Shown one piece after another: positions 17,334 through 25,600 of a DNA stretch of 64,000 bases. Every line of letters starts with the position of its first letter. The stretch's first letter is position 1. Below the pieces are notes generated by a model. It saw nothing but the letters and a program-made list of their open reading frames with translations. It was not told the DNA's origin and made no database searches. Origin of the DNA: Bacillota bacterium (GTDB taxonomy: Bacteria; Bacillota; Clostridia; Lachnospirales; Lachnospiraceae). The DNA lies in contig JAEZZQ010000048.1 in the NCBI GenBank assembly GCA_023442465.1, forward strand, positions 62,001 to 126,000, written 5' to 3'. The position numbers and the translations under genes were made by a program.

Positions 17334-18218
17334 TTATCCTTTTACTGCTCCGGCAGTCATTCCGTCAATGAAATACTTCTGGAAGCAAAGGAATACAACA
17401 AACACCGGGATGATACCGAACATAGAGCCGGCGATCAATACATCGTAGTTGTTTCCGTAGGGCGTTAACAAGGTATTAAGACCTATCGGGAGTGTGAACT
17501 TGCTGGCACTTCTATATACCAGCATCGGCCAGAGGATGTTGTTCCATGCACCCATGGCACAGAGGATGGACATTGCCGCAAAGGCGGGCTTTGTAATCGG
17601 CAGCATGATCTTGAAGCAAATGCCGTATTCTGTCGCGCCGTCTATACGTCCCGCATCCAGAAGCTCTTTCGGCAGTCCTATCATATACTGCCGGAAGAAA
17701 AATATGGTGGAAGCGCCGCATATGCCCGGCAACACAACTCCCGCGGTGGTGTCGATAAGTTTCAATGTAATCATCTCTTTATATAGAGGAAGCATCAATA
17801 TTTCAAAAGGTACCATCATCGTAGCGATTACCATGAAAAACAGAATTCTTCTCAGAGGGAATTCATACATGGATAATCCGTAGGCTACCAGGTAGCAAAT
17901 TGCCAGCGTTCCCACTACTGAAATGAGCGTAAGGAACAAACTGTTTTTGAACCACATGAAATATTTCTGTGAATCTACATTCCCGCTGAACAAATATATA
18001 TAGTTATCGAGCGTCATCGTAGTGACATTCAAGTCTACGCTGAGCCCCTTTCGGATCAGCTCCTGACCGGGGCGGAAGGAAGCGAGCAAACCTGCAAAAA
18101 TCGGAAATACGATGATGAAGGAGAGCAGCACGAACCATCCTGTGGCAAAAACGCTCAATATTTTATTCTTTTTACTCATACCCATTTGATCGAATGAAGA
18201 GGATTTTGCGTTTGACAT
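17334..18218 (-). CDS. Carbohydrate ABC transporter permease (MalG/AraQ-like)
   Basis: 294-residue membrane subunit with six predicted helices and the permease EAA loop, DGATEYGICFKIMLPITKPA. This loop docks on the ATPase. It works with the MalF-type partner encoded 1 bp upstream and the binding lipoprotein at 19214. No ATPase gene is present in the cluster, as usual for Firmicute CUT1 systems that share an MsmX-type ATPase encoded elsewhere. Located next to arabinosidase genes, so arabino-oligosaccharides are the likely cargo (inference). Confidence 0.92.
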   Translation of the reverse strand: MSNAKSSSFDQMGMSKKNKILSVFATGWFVLLSFIIVFPIFAGLLASFRPGQELIRKGLSVDLNVTTMTLDNYIYLFSGNVDSQKYFMWFKNSLFLTLISVVGTLAICYLVAYGLSMYEFPLRRILFFMVIATMMVPFEILMLPLYKEMITLKLIDTTAGVVLPGICGASTIFFFRQYMIGLPKELLDAGRIDGATEYGICFKIMLPITKPAFAAMSILCAMGAWNNILWPMLVYRSASKFTLPIGLNTLLTPYGNNYDVLIAGSMFGIIPVFVVFLCFQKYFIDGMTAGAVKG

Positions 18219-18219
18219 A

Positions 18220-19122
18220 TTATTTTTCCTCCTTCTTGAATGTACCGCTCAGCACCAACTGAACAACGTTGATAAAAAGTGCGATCACCAAAAGTACGAG
18301 ACCTACCGCGCTGCCGTAGCCCAACTGGTTCTTGGCAATACCGCGTTTGTACAAGTATCCTACGATGGTAAGACCTATGTTGTTCGGTGAATCCGGGCCC
18401 GCCCACAGCATGAAGCTTTCCATGAACATCGCCAGACCGGCATAGATACTGATAGTAAGTACGTAAATAGTGGTTGGTTTCAAAAGAGGTATCGTTATGA
18501 AACGAAACTTCTGAAAGCCGGAAGCACCATCGATTTCAGCGGATTCATATAACGCGCCGTCAATCGATTTCAGACCGGATAGGAAATAGAGCATATTCAC
18601 GCCGGTCCATCTCCAGCAGCAGACCAATACGAGGGCGAAAAGTCCGGTCGCTTTTACTTTCAGCCATTTAAAGGTTCCAAGTCCGAGGATACTGGTAATT
18701 ACGTTCAATTGTCCTGTGCTGTATTCCGAGAACATCAGACGGAACAAAGTACCGGAAATAACTACGGATGTCAGTGCCGGAAGATAAAGAAAAGCCTTCC
18801 ATACACCTTTCGCCTTTACCAGTCTGGAATCCATCATTACTGCGAATGCCATCGGGAACGGTATCAGCAATACAATCGTTAACAACATATACTGAAAGCT
18901 GTTCAAAATCGCCTGATGAAAAGTGGTATCTATCAACAGCTTCTTATAATTCTTCAGGCCTATCCATTCGGTTCCCGTAGGAAGAATGTCTTGAAAGCTC
19001 ATTGTTATCGTACTGCAAAGGGGATAAATCCAAAAGAAACAAAAACTCAGTATAAATGGCAGCACGAACACATAAGGCGCCACTTTCTGTGAATATAAAA
19101 ACTTTCTTATTTTCATATGCAA
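18220..19122 (-). CDS. Sugar ABC transporter permease (MalF/AraP-like)
   Basis: About 300 residues, six helices and the EAA loop EIDGASGFQKFRFITIPLL. It forms the heterodimeric channel with the 17334 gene product. Start choice: a TTG at 19120-19122 has AAGGAG 5 nt upstream, while an ATG two codons later (19116) has the same site 11 nt upstream. Either could be used, and the difference is only two residues. Tight spacing to both neighbours shows one operon with the binding protein. Confidence 0.92.
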   Translation of the reverse strand: MHMKIRKFLYSQKVAPYVFVLPFILSFCFFWIYPLCSTITMSFQDILPTGTEWIGLKNYKKLLIDTTFHQAILNSFQYMLLTIVLLIPFPMAFAVMMDSRLVKAKGVWKAFLYLPALTSVVISGTLFRLMFSEYSTGQLNVITSILGLGTFKWLKVKATGLFALVLVCCWRWTGVNMLYFLSGLKSIDGALYESAEIDGASGFQKFRFITIPLLKPTTIYVLTISIYAGLAMFMESFMLWAGPDSPNNIGLTIVGYLYKRGIAKNQLGYGSAVGLVLLVIALFINVVQLVLSGTFKKEEK

Positions 19123-19213
19123 TCACACTCCTTACCTAACAACCCCATTAACCCATTCATTTATAAAAGGGATTGCCCAGGAAGTCACTTCCCTAAGCAA
19201 TCCCCAGTAGTTA

Positions 19214-20656
19214 CTACTCTTCCAAGCTGATTACATCCTGAGCGGCCTGTAACGCTTCATCTACATCCATTTTATTCTCTAATACATCGTTCAATGTTAC
19301 GTTGCACATCTGCTCGTTGATGGTAGGGCTGATAGCTACAACGCTGATCTTGCCGATTTCGTCTTTTACTTCGTTAAGAACGTCGTAAGGATTCGTTCTG
19401 AAGAATTTAACATATTCATTGTTCGCATCATGTGTGATAGACTCGTCTGTCCACATTGCACTGTTGCAAACGTCAAATCCTAAGGTTTCCCAGATTCCTT
19501 TAGCGCCTTCTTCGGAGCACTTCGCATAAGAAATGAAATCTGCTGCCAACTGGGTATCTACGGACTGATTCGTAACAACCGTACCTGTACCACCGATACC
19601 TACGGAGCGAGGCTGGCCTGCTTCAAATACCGGGCAAGGAGCCAAAGCCCATTTTCCTGCTTCTTCAGGCATATAGTTAAGGAAGCGGCTCATGTACCAA
19701 AGTGCCTTCGGGAAGGAAGCGATGTTGCCGTCCAAAATATTCTGGAAGCCTGCTTCAAGGTCAACGTGTCCGTCGGGAGATACCATGGCAATACCGGAAT
19801 CCAGCCATCCCTGCTGCATTGTCAGCATGTTCTTAACAGATTCAAGCTGTACGTTTGCAGAACCGTCAAAACCGCCGGTCCAGTCTTCGCCGTACTCTGC
19901 CATTGCTACCCACATCCAGTCAACGCCTGCCGTATCAACGGAGGTCATCATAACTTTACCATCGGAAGCTTCTTTCAGTTTCTCGCCTGCTGCGGTGTAA
20001 TCATCCCATGTCTTGATCGTCGTATAATCGATGCCGTAGGACTCAAGCAGCTCTGCATTGTAGTACATAACGGTAGCACCAACGTGTGTAGGAGCTCCGT
20101 AATGCTTGCCATCAGCACCGGCATAGGTATCGAGACGAGCCTGTACTAAGTCAGCAGCGTAGGGTGCAAGCGCATCATCCAAAGGATAAAGCCATGTATC
20201 CATACCTGCTACAACGTTAGGGAACTGTCCGACTTCTACGTCGCAAAGGTCCGGAGCACCAGTACCTGCATTCAAGGATGTTAATAATTTCGTGTGCATA
20301 TCCGCATAAGGATATGTGGTAAATGTGATTTCGATTGTTCTGTCCGGATTCTCAGCATTCCATTTCTCTAACATGCTCGCATAGAACGTATTGTGTAATT
20401 CAACGAAGGACCACATCTCCATGTGTGTACCGTTAGGATCTCCTACGGTCGTAACTGCTTCCGGAGCTGCTTCGCCTTCTGCAACTTCCCCTTCTTCCGT
20501 TGCCGCAGCATCATCGCTTGCTTCTGTCTCAGTCGTAGTCTCGGCTGCCGCATCTCCAGTGGCTGTTCCGCTTGTGCCTGCATTGGAGCCACAACCTGCT
20601 AACATGGATGCTGTCAAAGCAACGCTTAAAATTGTAGCTAATAACTTTTTCTTCAT
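19214..20656 (-). CDS. Sugar ABC transporter substrate-binding lipoprotein
   Basis: 480 residues, extracellular solute-binding protein family 1. The signal peptide ends in the lipobox SMLAGC with C22 lipidated. A Thr/Ala/Glu-rich linker (about 25-70) separates the anchor from the binding fold. The fold begins HMEMWSFVELHNTFYASML and contains the LNAGTGAPDLCDVEVGQF motif region typical of family 1. AAAGGAGG lies directly before the ATG. It is first in the operon, which fits the usual excess of binding protein. Arabinan-derived oligosaccharides are the likely ligand from genomic context. Confidence 0.93.
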   Translation of the reverse strand: MKKKLLATILSVALTASMLAGCGSNAGTSGTATGDAAAETTTETEASDDAAATEEGEVAEGEAAPEAVTTVGDPNGTHMEMWSFVELHNTFYASMLEKWNAENPDRTIEITFTTYPYADMHTKLLTSLNAGTGAPDLCDVEVGQFPNVVAGMDTWLYPLDDALAPYAADLVQARLDTYAGADGKHYGAPTHVGATVMYYNAELLESYGIDYTTIKTWDDYTAAGEKLKEASDGKVMMTSVDTAGVDWMWVAMAEYGEDWTGGFDGSANVQLESVKNMLTMQQGWLDSGIAMVSPDGHVDLEAGFQNILDGNIASFPKALWYMSRFLNYMPEEAGKWALAPCPVFEAGQPRSVGIGGTGTVVTNQSVDTQLAADFISYAKCSEEGAKGIWETLGFDVCNSAMWTDESITHDANNEYVKFFRTNPYDVLNEVKDEIGKISVVAISPTINEQMCNVTLNDVLENKMDVDEALQAAQDVISLEE

Positions 20657-20730
20657 TTCCCTACCTCCTTTAATTGATTAGAAACATTGGACCGCCTGGT
20701 TTTGCAATTGCGCAAATTGTCAAATAATTT

Positions 20731-20848
20731 AGTAAAATATATAATTTTACTTTTTATACCCACCAGTTGATTAAGCACTTTGTATGCTTTTCTTTTATTT
20801 GCGGTTATCTTATGTTCATATTGTACAATACATTAATATGTATGTCAA
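20731..20848 (-). promoter_or_regulatory. Promoter and candidate operators of the sugar ABC operon
   Basis: Promoter read leftward: TTGACA (20843-20848), 17 bp, TACAAT (20820-20825). A palindrome with arms ATACAT and ATGTAT (20828-20843) fills the spacer. About 70 bp into the transcript, arms AGTAAAAT (20731-20738) and ATTTTACT (20744-20751) form a perfect inverted repeat. The leader is about 160 nt long. Both palindromes are possible regulator sites; which protein binds is not known. Confidence 0.65.
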
Positions 20849-20901
20849 TATTATTTTAAAATATTTTAGTTTTTAGTATATAAATAAAATAATCCATTAT
20901 T

Positions 20902-21174
20902 TTAGATTTTTTCAGGCTGCCATTTTCCGTAAGGGCAAGCCTTTTTTCGCATCGCCGCGCGCAGTTCCACATAGCATCCGCACGCTCTGCACATGCCGTC
21001 CGCAAGCAGCTCGCAGCTCTTGCAGACGGCCAGCCTTTCTCCGTACAAAGATGGCTGTGCCTTAATATCTTCATCCATGTTGGCGATATAAGCATGAAGG
21101 TTCTCGAAATATTCCTTTTCATCCATATCCGCAGTGAGACATTTCCGGCACATGCGCCTTTGTTTTTCTTCCAT
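20902..21174 (-). CDS. Small cysteine-rich protein, DUF6171-like
   Basis: 90 residues with paired cysteines arranged as CRKC (9-12), CKSC, and CRACGC plus a later C before PYG. This suggests a small metal-binding (zinc or Fe-S) protein. The final segment, CGCYVELRAAMRKKACPYGKW, is a recurrent tail in uncharacterised Firmicute proteins that I associate with DUF6171. It starts 11 bp after the GH51 stop on the same strand. Its role is unknown; the position may be incidental to arabinan use. Confidence 0.7.
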   Translation of the reverse strand: MEEKQRRMCRKCLTADMDEKEYFENLHAYIANMDEDIKAQPSLYGERLAVCKSCELLADGMCRACGCYVELRAAMRKKACPYGKWQPEKI

Positions 21175-21185
21175 ACTTTGTCTGC

Positions 21186-22694
21186 CTATTTAACACGGAA
21201 GCTGATCACGCTGCACGCAGGAGCAGTAAAGCGGATCGTTCTTCCCTCTATGGTATATTCTGTGAATCCGACCTCTTTCACCCTATCAGGCTCTTCAAAG
21301 GTATTATGGGCATGCATTTCTTCCGTGAGAATAGTTCCCTGAACGGACGACGGCTCAAGCTGTGCGAATACCATTTCTACCGGCGCTCCCTCAGATACGG
21401 ACAGATTGCTTATTGTAACGTTTACATAGCCCTGCGCATCTACGGATACGGACTCGCTGAGGTGCGGCACCTGATATTCAGCCTCCGCTCCGATGATATC
21501 GTTTCCTTCCACAAAGCTTTCCACAAGCTCCGCATCCTGATGGTTCTTGTACATATGGAATACATGATAGGTAGGCGTAAGAAGCATTTTTTCGCCCTCC
21601 GTAAGAATCACGGACTGAAGCACATTCACCATCTGCGCGATACATGCCATCTGCACCCTGTCACAATTTTTATTGAAAATATCCAGCGTAACGCCCGCTA
21701 CCAAAGCATCCCGCATAGTGCTTTGCTGATACAGGAAGCCCGGATTGGTGCCCGGCTCTACCGTAAACCAGCAGCCCCATTCGTCTACGATCATGCCAAT
21801 CTTCTTGTCGGGATCGTACTGATCCATAATCGCACCGTGACGCGTTACCAGCTCCTCCATATACTTCGCCTTCGATAGCGTCTTATACCATACCTTATCG
21901 TCAAAGTCCGTAGCACTTCCCTTGACCTCCCAGCCTTCGGGATGTACATAATAATGAAGAGAGAGACCATCCATGTAGCCGTGCATAAAATCGGGATGAG
22001 GCGGTGCAAAACAAGTCTTCAGCACATCCTCCGTCCAGAAATAATCTGCGACGTTAGCTCCTCCGCATATCTTTTTGATCGGCCGGTCCGCATTGTACTG
22101 CCTTACATAGGTCTGAAATCTTCTGTACAGATTCGCATAATATTCCGGCGTCATGCTGCCTCCGCAGCCCCAGTTCTCGTTGCCCACTCCGAAATAATCA
22201 ATTTTCCAAGGCTTTTCCCGGCCGTTTTGCTTACGCAGATCAGCCATGGGGGATACGCCTTCGAATGTCATATACTCCACCCACTCGCTCATCTCCTGAA
22301 CCGTACCGCTTCCCACATTTCCATTTACATAGGTCTTACAGCCAAGCTGCTCACACAGTTCAAAAAATTCATGGGTACCGAAACTGTTGTCCTCGACCAC
22401 TCCGCCCCAATGGGTATTGATCATTTTCTTTCTCGTTTCCTTGGGACCGATGCCGTCCTTCCAGTGATACTCGTCCGCAAAACAACCGCCCGGCCAGCGA
22501 AGAAGCGGGATTCCCATTTCCTTAAGGGCACCTACAACATCCCTCCGCATACCGTTTACATTGGGAATCCCGGAATCCTCCCCTACATACAGACCTTCGT
22601 AAATACACCGTCCCAGATGCTCTGAGAAATGTCCGTAAATCTCAGCATTAATATGCCCTTTTTTGTTCTTTTCATTAATAAATAATTTAGCCAT
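21186..22694 (-). CDS. Alpha-L-arabinofuranosidase, GH51 (first copy)
   Basis: 502-residue cytoplasmic glycosidase that removes terminal alpha-L-arabinofuranose from arabinan oligosaccharides. It has a GH51 (beta/alpha)8 barrel with acid/base E173 (GNENWG) and nucleophile E305 (VDEWGCW), then a C-terminal beta domain. The N-terminal motif IYGHFSEHLGRCIYEG and RWPGGCFADEYHW are family hallmarks. No signal peptide. It belongs to the minus-strand unit with the two GH43 genes (65-bp gap). It differs clearly from the second GH51 copy at 27562, so the two may prefer different linkages. Confidence 0.95.
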   Translation of the reverse strand: MAKLFINEKNKKGHINAEIYGHFSEHLGRCIYEGLYVGEDSGIPNVNGMRRDVVGALKEMGIPLLRWPGGCFADEYHWKDGIGPKETRKKMINTHWGGVVEDNSFGTHEFFELCEQLGCKTYVNGNVGSGTVQEMSEWVEYMTFEGVSPMADLRKQNGREKPWKIDYFGVGNENWGCGGSMTPEYYANLYRRFQTYVRQYNADRPIKKICGGANVADYFWTEDVLKTCFAPPHPDFMHGYMDGLSLHYYVHPEGWEVKGSATDFDDKVWYKTLSKAKYMEELVTRHGAIMDQYDPDKKIGMIVDEWGCWFTVEPGTNPGFLYQQSTMRDALVAGVTLDIFNKNCDRVQMACIAQMVNVLQSVILTEGEKMLLTPTYHVFHMYKNHQDAELVESFVEGNDIIGAEAEYQVPHLSESVSVDAQGYVNVTISNLSVSEGAPVEMVFAQLEPSSVQGTILTEEMHAHNTFEEPDRVKEVGFTEYTIEGRTIRFTAPACSVISFRVK

Positions 22695-22759
22695 TTCAAC
22701 CGTCTCCCTTCGCTTTTATTATTTATGTCATTTCTATTGTTTCTTCTATTATATATCCT

Positions 22760-24232
22760 TTATTCCTCCACTGCTGCCAGTCCGCTTCCCCAGACGGCTA
22801 CGCCGTCTTCGGACAACACAGTAAAGCCTATTACATATTTTTCTCCGAACTCATCGTATTGCTTGCAGAGTACACCGTCATAGCTTTCTTCACCCAGCAT
22901 GATTTTCAGATGGTTCCCATCCGACAGCTCCCAGCTCCCTTCATACGCTCCGGTCACCGTTCCGTCAAAGTGCAGCGTAATGTCTACGGATTCCTTCATC
23001 TGAGTGGTGATCTGACGGCCATGCTTGATCACTTTGTATATACCTGCAGCTTCTTTCTTCTCAAACTTGCCTGCAGCCTCGCCCGCATAGCGGTAAGGAG
23101 CGATTACCGGCCAGCCTTCTTCATTAAAGAACATCTGGTGTACGCGTACCTCGTGATTCTCTCCCTTGCTCTCAAAGCGGGTATGGAAAATGATAAAATA
23201 TTTCCCGCTTTCTTCATCGTAAATGGTAGAATTGTGTCCCGGAGAAACGATTCCTTTCCTCTTCTCTCCGTTCTCCCCTTCGTGCCAAGCCCATTTATAA
23301 TTGCCCATCAGCTTTACGCCGTAAAGCTCTGCCGCCCTGTCATCGAAAAAGCTTCCGTCCGGACCTGCGCATTCGATCATATCCTGACCCAGACTGTCGT
23401 AGTAAGGCCCGTCAGGCGTCTTCGAGCGGCATACTCTTATGTTATACGCTCCGTCTGCAGCCAAACCGCCGAAGGACAAGAACATGTAATAGTATTCCGT
23501 CTCCGGATTATACTGTATGTACGCACCCTCGATGCGAAGATGATTTCCTCCTAACAACTGCTTGCCATAACCCGGCTCTATCGGAAGTCCGGTATTCTTA
23601 TCCAGCTCCAGTATAAAGATTCCTCCGGAATAAGAGCCGTAAACCATCCATAGCTTCCCTTCCGCATCATAGAACACGCAAGGGTCCACTACATTGGGCT
23701 GCCTGGTCGCATCGTAGGTATCGCCGTTTTCACTGGGTTCGCTCACCATACCGGATTTCAGGAAAATTCCCAAGTCCTTATAAGGCCCTTCTATATTATC
23801 AGAAACCGCAAGTCCCAGGCAGGACAAGGGCGAACTTCCCTCGCAGTTACAGTAGTACATGTAAAATTTACCGTCCCCCAATTGTATCACATCCGGAGCC
23901 CAAAAAGTGTCCGTTTGTGCCCATTCAAAAGCTTCCGGCATCTCGTTTTTGGCATCCGGTATAATCGGGTTTCCCTTCGTCACTCCGCTGCCTATCAGCG
24001 TCCAATCCATTAAATTATCCGACTTTGCCGCCGCCAGGTGGGAACCGAATATGTAATAGGTCCCATCATACTTTACTACAGACGGATCGTGGACAGACAC
24101 GTCCTTAAAGGATATGTTGGTCTCCTTCGCAGATGTAAGGGGAATGTTGTCAAAGTTCTCCTCCGCCTGCCCGCACCCGGCTGTCAATGCCGCAAGCAGC
24201 ATAACCGATACTAATTTTTTCCCATGTTTCAC
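22760..24232 (-). CDS. GH43 endo-arabinanase-like lipoprotein (Abn2 type)
   Basis: 490 residues. The signal peptide ends in the lipobox LTAGC (C20), so it acts outside, attached to the membrane. The GH43 five-bladed propeller starts at VHDPSVV with the catalytic base D49. WAPDVIQL and the SPGHNSTIYDEE blade follow. The C-terminal domain, about residues 395-490 (beta strands including HFDGTVTGAYEGSWEL), resembles the extra barrel of Bacillus subtilis Abn2. It would cut alpha-1,5-arabinan into oligosaccharides for the nearby ABC importer. Gene order suggests co-transcription with the 24253 gene (20-bp gap). Confidence 0.9.
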   Translation of the reverse strand: MKHGKKLVSVMLLAALTAGCGQAEENFDNIPLTSAKETNISFKDVSVHDPSVVKYDGTYYIFGSHLAAAKSDNLMDWTLIGSGVTKGNPIIPDAKNEMPEAFEWAQTDTFWAPDVIQLGDGKFYMYYCNCEGSSPLSCLGLAVSDNIEGPYKDLGIFLKSGMVSEPSENGDTYDATRQPNVVDPCVFYDAEGKLWMVYGSYSGGIFILELDKNTGLPIEPGYGKQLLGGNHLRIEGAYIQYNPETEYYYMFLSFGGLAADGAYNIRVCRSKTPDGPYYDSLGQDMIECAGPDGSFFDDRAAELYGVKLMGNYKWAWHEGENGEKRKGIVSPGHNSTIYDEESGKYFIIFHTRFESKGENHEVRVHQMFFNEEGWPVIAPYRYAGEAAGKFEKKEAAGIYKVIKHGRQITTQMKESVDITLHFDGTVTGAYEGSWELSDGNHLKIMLGEESYDGVLCKQYDEFGEKYVIGFTVLSEDGVAVWGSGLAAVEE

Positions 24233-24252
24233 TTATCATACCTCCCTTATTT

Positions 24253-25227
24253 TCATTCACCGAAATCGAATACCGGCATTCCCTCTTCGTTCCATTTCAC
24301 CTTCATGAGCATCGCATGACGGTTGGGATTATAAAGCGGATTGCCTGCAATCTCACTTTCCGTTCTCGCGTGATATACGAGTATATCGTTGCCCTCTTCA
24401 TCCACCGTAAAGCTGTTATGTCCCGGGCCGTAAATTCCTATTTCCTCCTTCGTCTGAAGAACCGGATTCCTTTCCTTCCTCCAGGACAAGGGATCCAGCA
24501 AATCAGAATCTTCATCCGCCGTCATCATTCCCATGCAGTAAGCGACCCCCGTCTCCGAAGCAGAATATGTCAAAAATATCTTTCCGTTCTTCTTTATGAC
24601 CGCCGGCCCCTCATTTACCCAGAAGCCGATTCTCTCCCAATCATAATCCGGCGTAGTAAGAAGCACTTGAACCGTCCGAAGCTTATAGGGAGATTCCATT
24701 TCACCGATATACAGATTGGAAATCTGCTTGCCGACTCCTACCTTCTCCGCCCACACATAATAATACTTTCCTTTATTCTCAAACACCGTCGCATCCAGAG
24801 AAAACGCCTCGAAGGAAAACTCATCTTCATCCGCTCTCCCCATCTTCCCCTTCTCCGTCCACGTACCAGTCAACGGGTCAGCATCCTTACACTCCAGCAC
24901 ATAAGGCCGAATATTCCAAACTGCCTCCGCTTCTCCCGCCGCGAAGTAAATATACCAAGCCCCATTCATATAATGAATCTCCGGTGCCCATATATGATGA
25001 CTCATAACCCCGTTCTCATGCATATGCCACACCTCGACCTCCTCGGCCTGTGCCAGTCCTGCAAGCGTATCCGACTTGCGAATCACGATTCCGTCATAGG
25101 CGGGAACCGATGACGTAAAATAATAAGCTCCATCCTCATGCCGATATACATACGGATCCGCCCTTTGCAGTATCCAAGGTTTATTATAAATCGCTTCTAT
25201 ATTGCCTTTACCCTCTCTCATAATCAT
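24253..25227 (-). CDS. GH43 arabinofuranosidase-like, cytoplasmic
   Basis: 324 residues, a single GH43 propeller without a signal peptide. Catalytic base D24 lies in QRADPYVYRH. Later blades show SHHIWAPEIHYMNG, the SLDATVF region and GIYGPGHNSFTVDEEGND. The family includes exo-alpha-1,5-L-arabinofuranosidases and beta-xylosidases; neighbours favour arabinose release inside the cell. The start ATG at 25227 has AGGAG 4 nt upstream; an internal ATG two codons later is less well placed. First gene of the minus-strand enzyme unit, with its promoter at 25275-25303. Confidence 0.9.
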   Translation of the reverse strand: MIMREGKGNIEAIYNKPWILQRADPYVYRHEDGAYYFTSSVPAYDGIVIRKSDTLAGLAQAEEVEVWHMHENGVMSHHIWAPEIHYMNGAWYIYFAAGEAEAVWNIRPYVLECKDADPLTGTWTEKGKMGRADEDEFSFEAFSLDATVFENKGKYYYVWAEKVGVGKQISNLYIGEMESPYKLRTVQVLLTTPDYDWERIGFWVNEGPAVIKKNGKIFLTYSASETGVAYCMGMMTADEDSDLLDPLSWRKERNPVLQTKEEIGIYGPGHNSFTVDEEGNDILVYHARTESEIAGNPLYNPNRHAMLMKVKWNEEGMPVFDFGE

Positions 25228-25274
25228 TGCACTCCTGTATTTATTTTTATTTAAATTATTTTATTTATATCTAA

Positions 25275-25303
25275 ATTATATAAAATTAATGTCTATAAAT
25301 CAA
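25275..25303 (-). promoter_or_regulatory. Promoter of the GH43-GH43-GH51 unit
   Basis: Read leftward: TTGATT (25298-25303), 17 bp, TATAAT (25275-25280). It is followed directly by TTTAGATA, which resembles the TCTAAA-type half sites near the ArsR-type regulator gene. Confidence 0.75.
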
Positions 25304-25397
25304 CCCATTTTTTTATTTTTTTCATAAATACTCCACAAAACATTTTTATTACTTTTGTATCTATTAAAATTACTTTACATAATTATCGTCTTTTCTA

Positions 25398-25426
25398 TTT
25401 ACTCTCCCCATGTAACATGCTATAAT
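25398..25426 (+). promoter_or_regulatory. Promoter of the GH127-GH51 unit
   Basis: TTTACT (25398-25403), 17 bp, TATAAT (25421-25426) with TG one base upstream (extended -10). The transcript would then pass through the dispersed repeat at 25466-25517 before the GH127 start. Confidence 0.75.
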
Positions 25427-25465
25427 CACAGCAAGTCTTCACTATAATTACTATCATAAATTTCA

Positions 25466-25517
25466 GGCAGCACAGCTTTTGTTCCGCGCGCGCAGCTTTG
25501 CATCGTTCGCCTGAAGG
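25466..25517. repeat. GC-rich dispersed repeat, copy 1
   Basis: 52 bp matching 51320-51371 in the same orientation at about 47 positions. The first 32 are identical, including TTTTGTTCCGCGCGCGCAGC. It lies in the otherwise AT-rich 373-bp divergent region between the two arabinosidase units and inside the predicted GH127 leader. No coding function is evident. Confidence 0.8.
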
Positions 25518-25600
25518 TCAGCACCTTCACACTTTACTGCGACAAGGCGCTCCCTATGATATAAAAAATAATACTTTTCGAAAGGAGAGCAAGTATTTGC

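Noticed and set aside
20856..21122. An 88-codon frame overlapping the Cys-rich 90-residue gene
   Set aside because: It is a shadow in another frame; the 90-residue frame has the ordered CxxC pairs and follows the GH51 gene closely.
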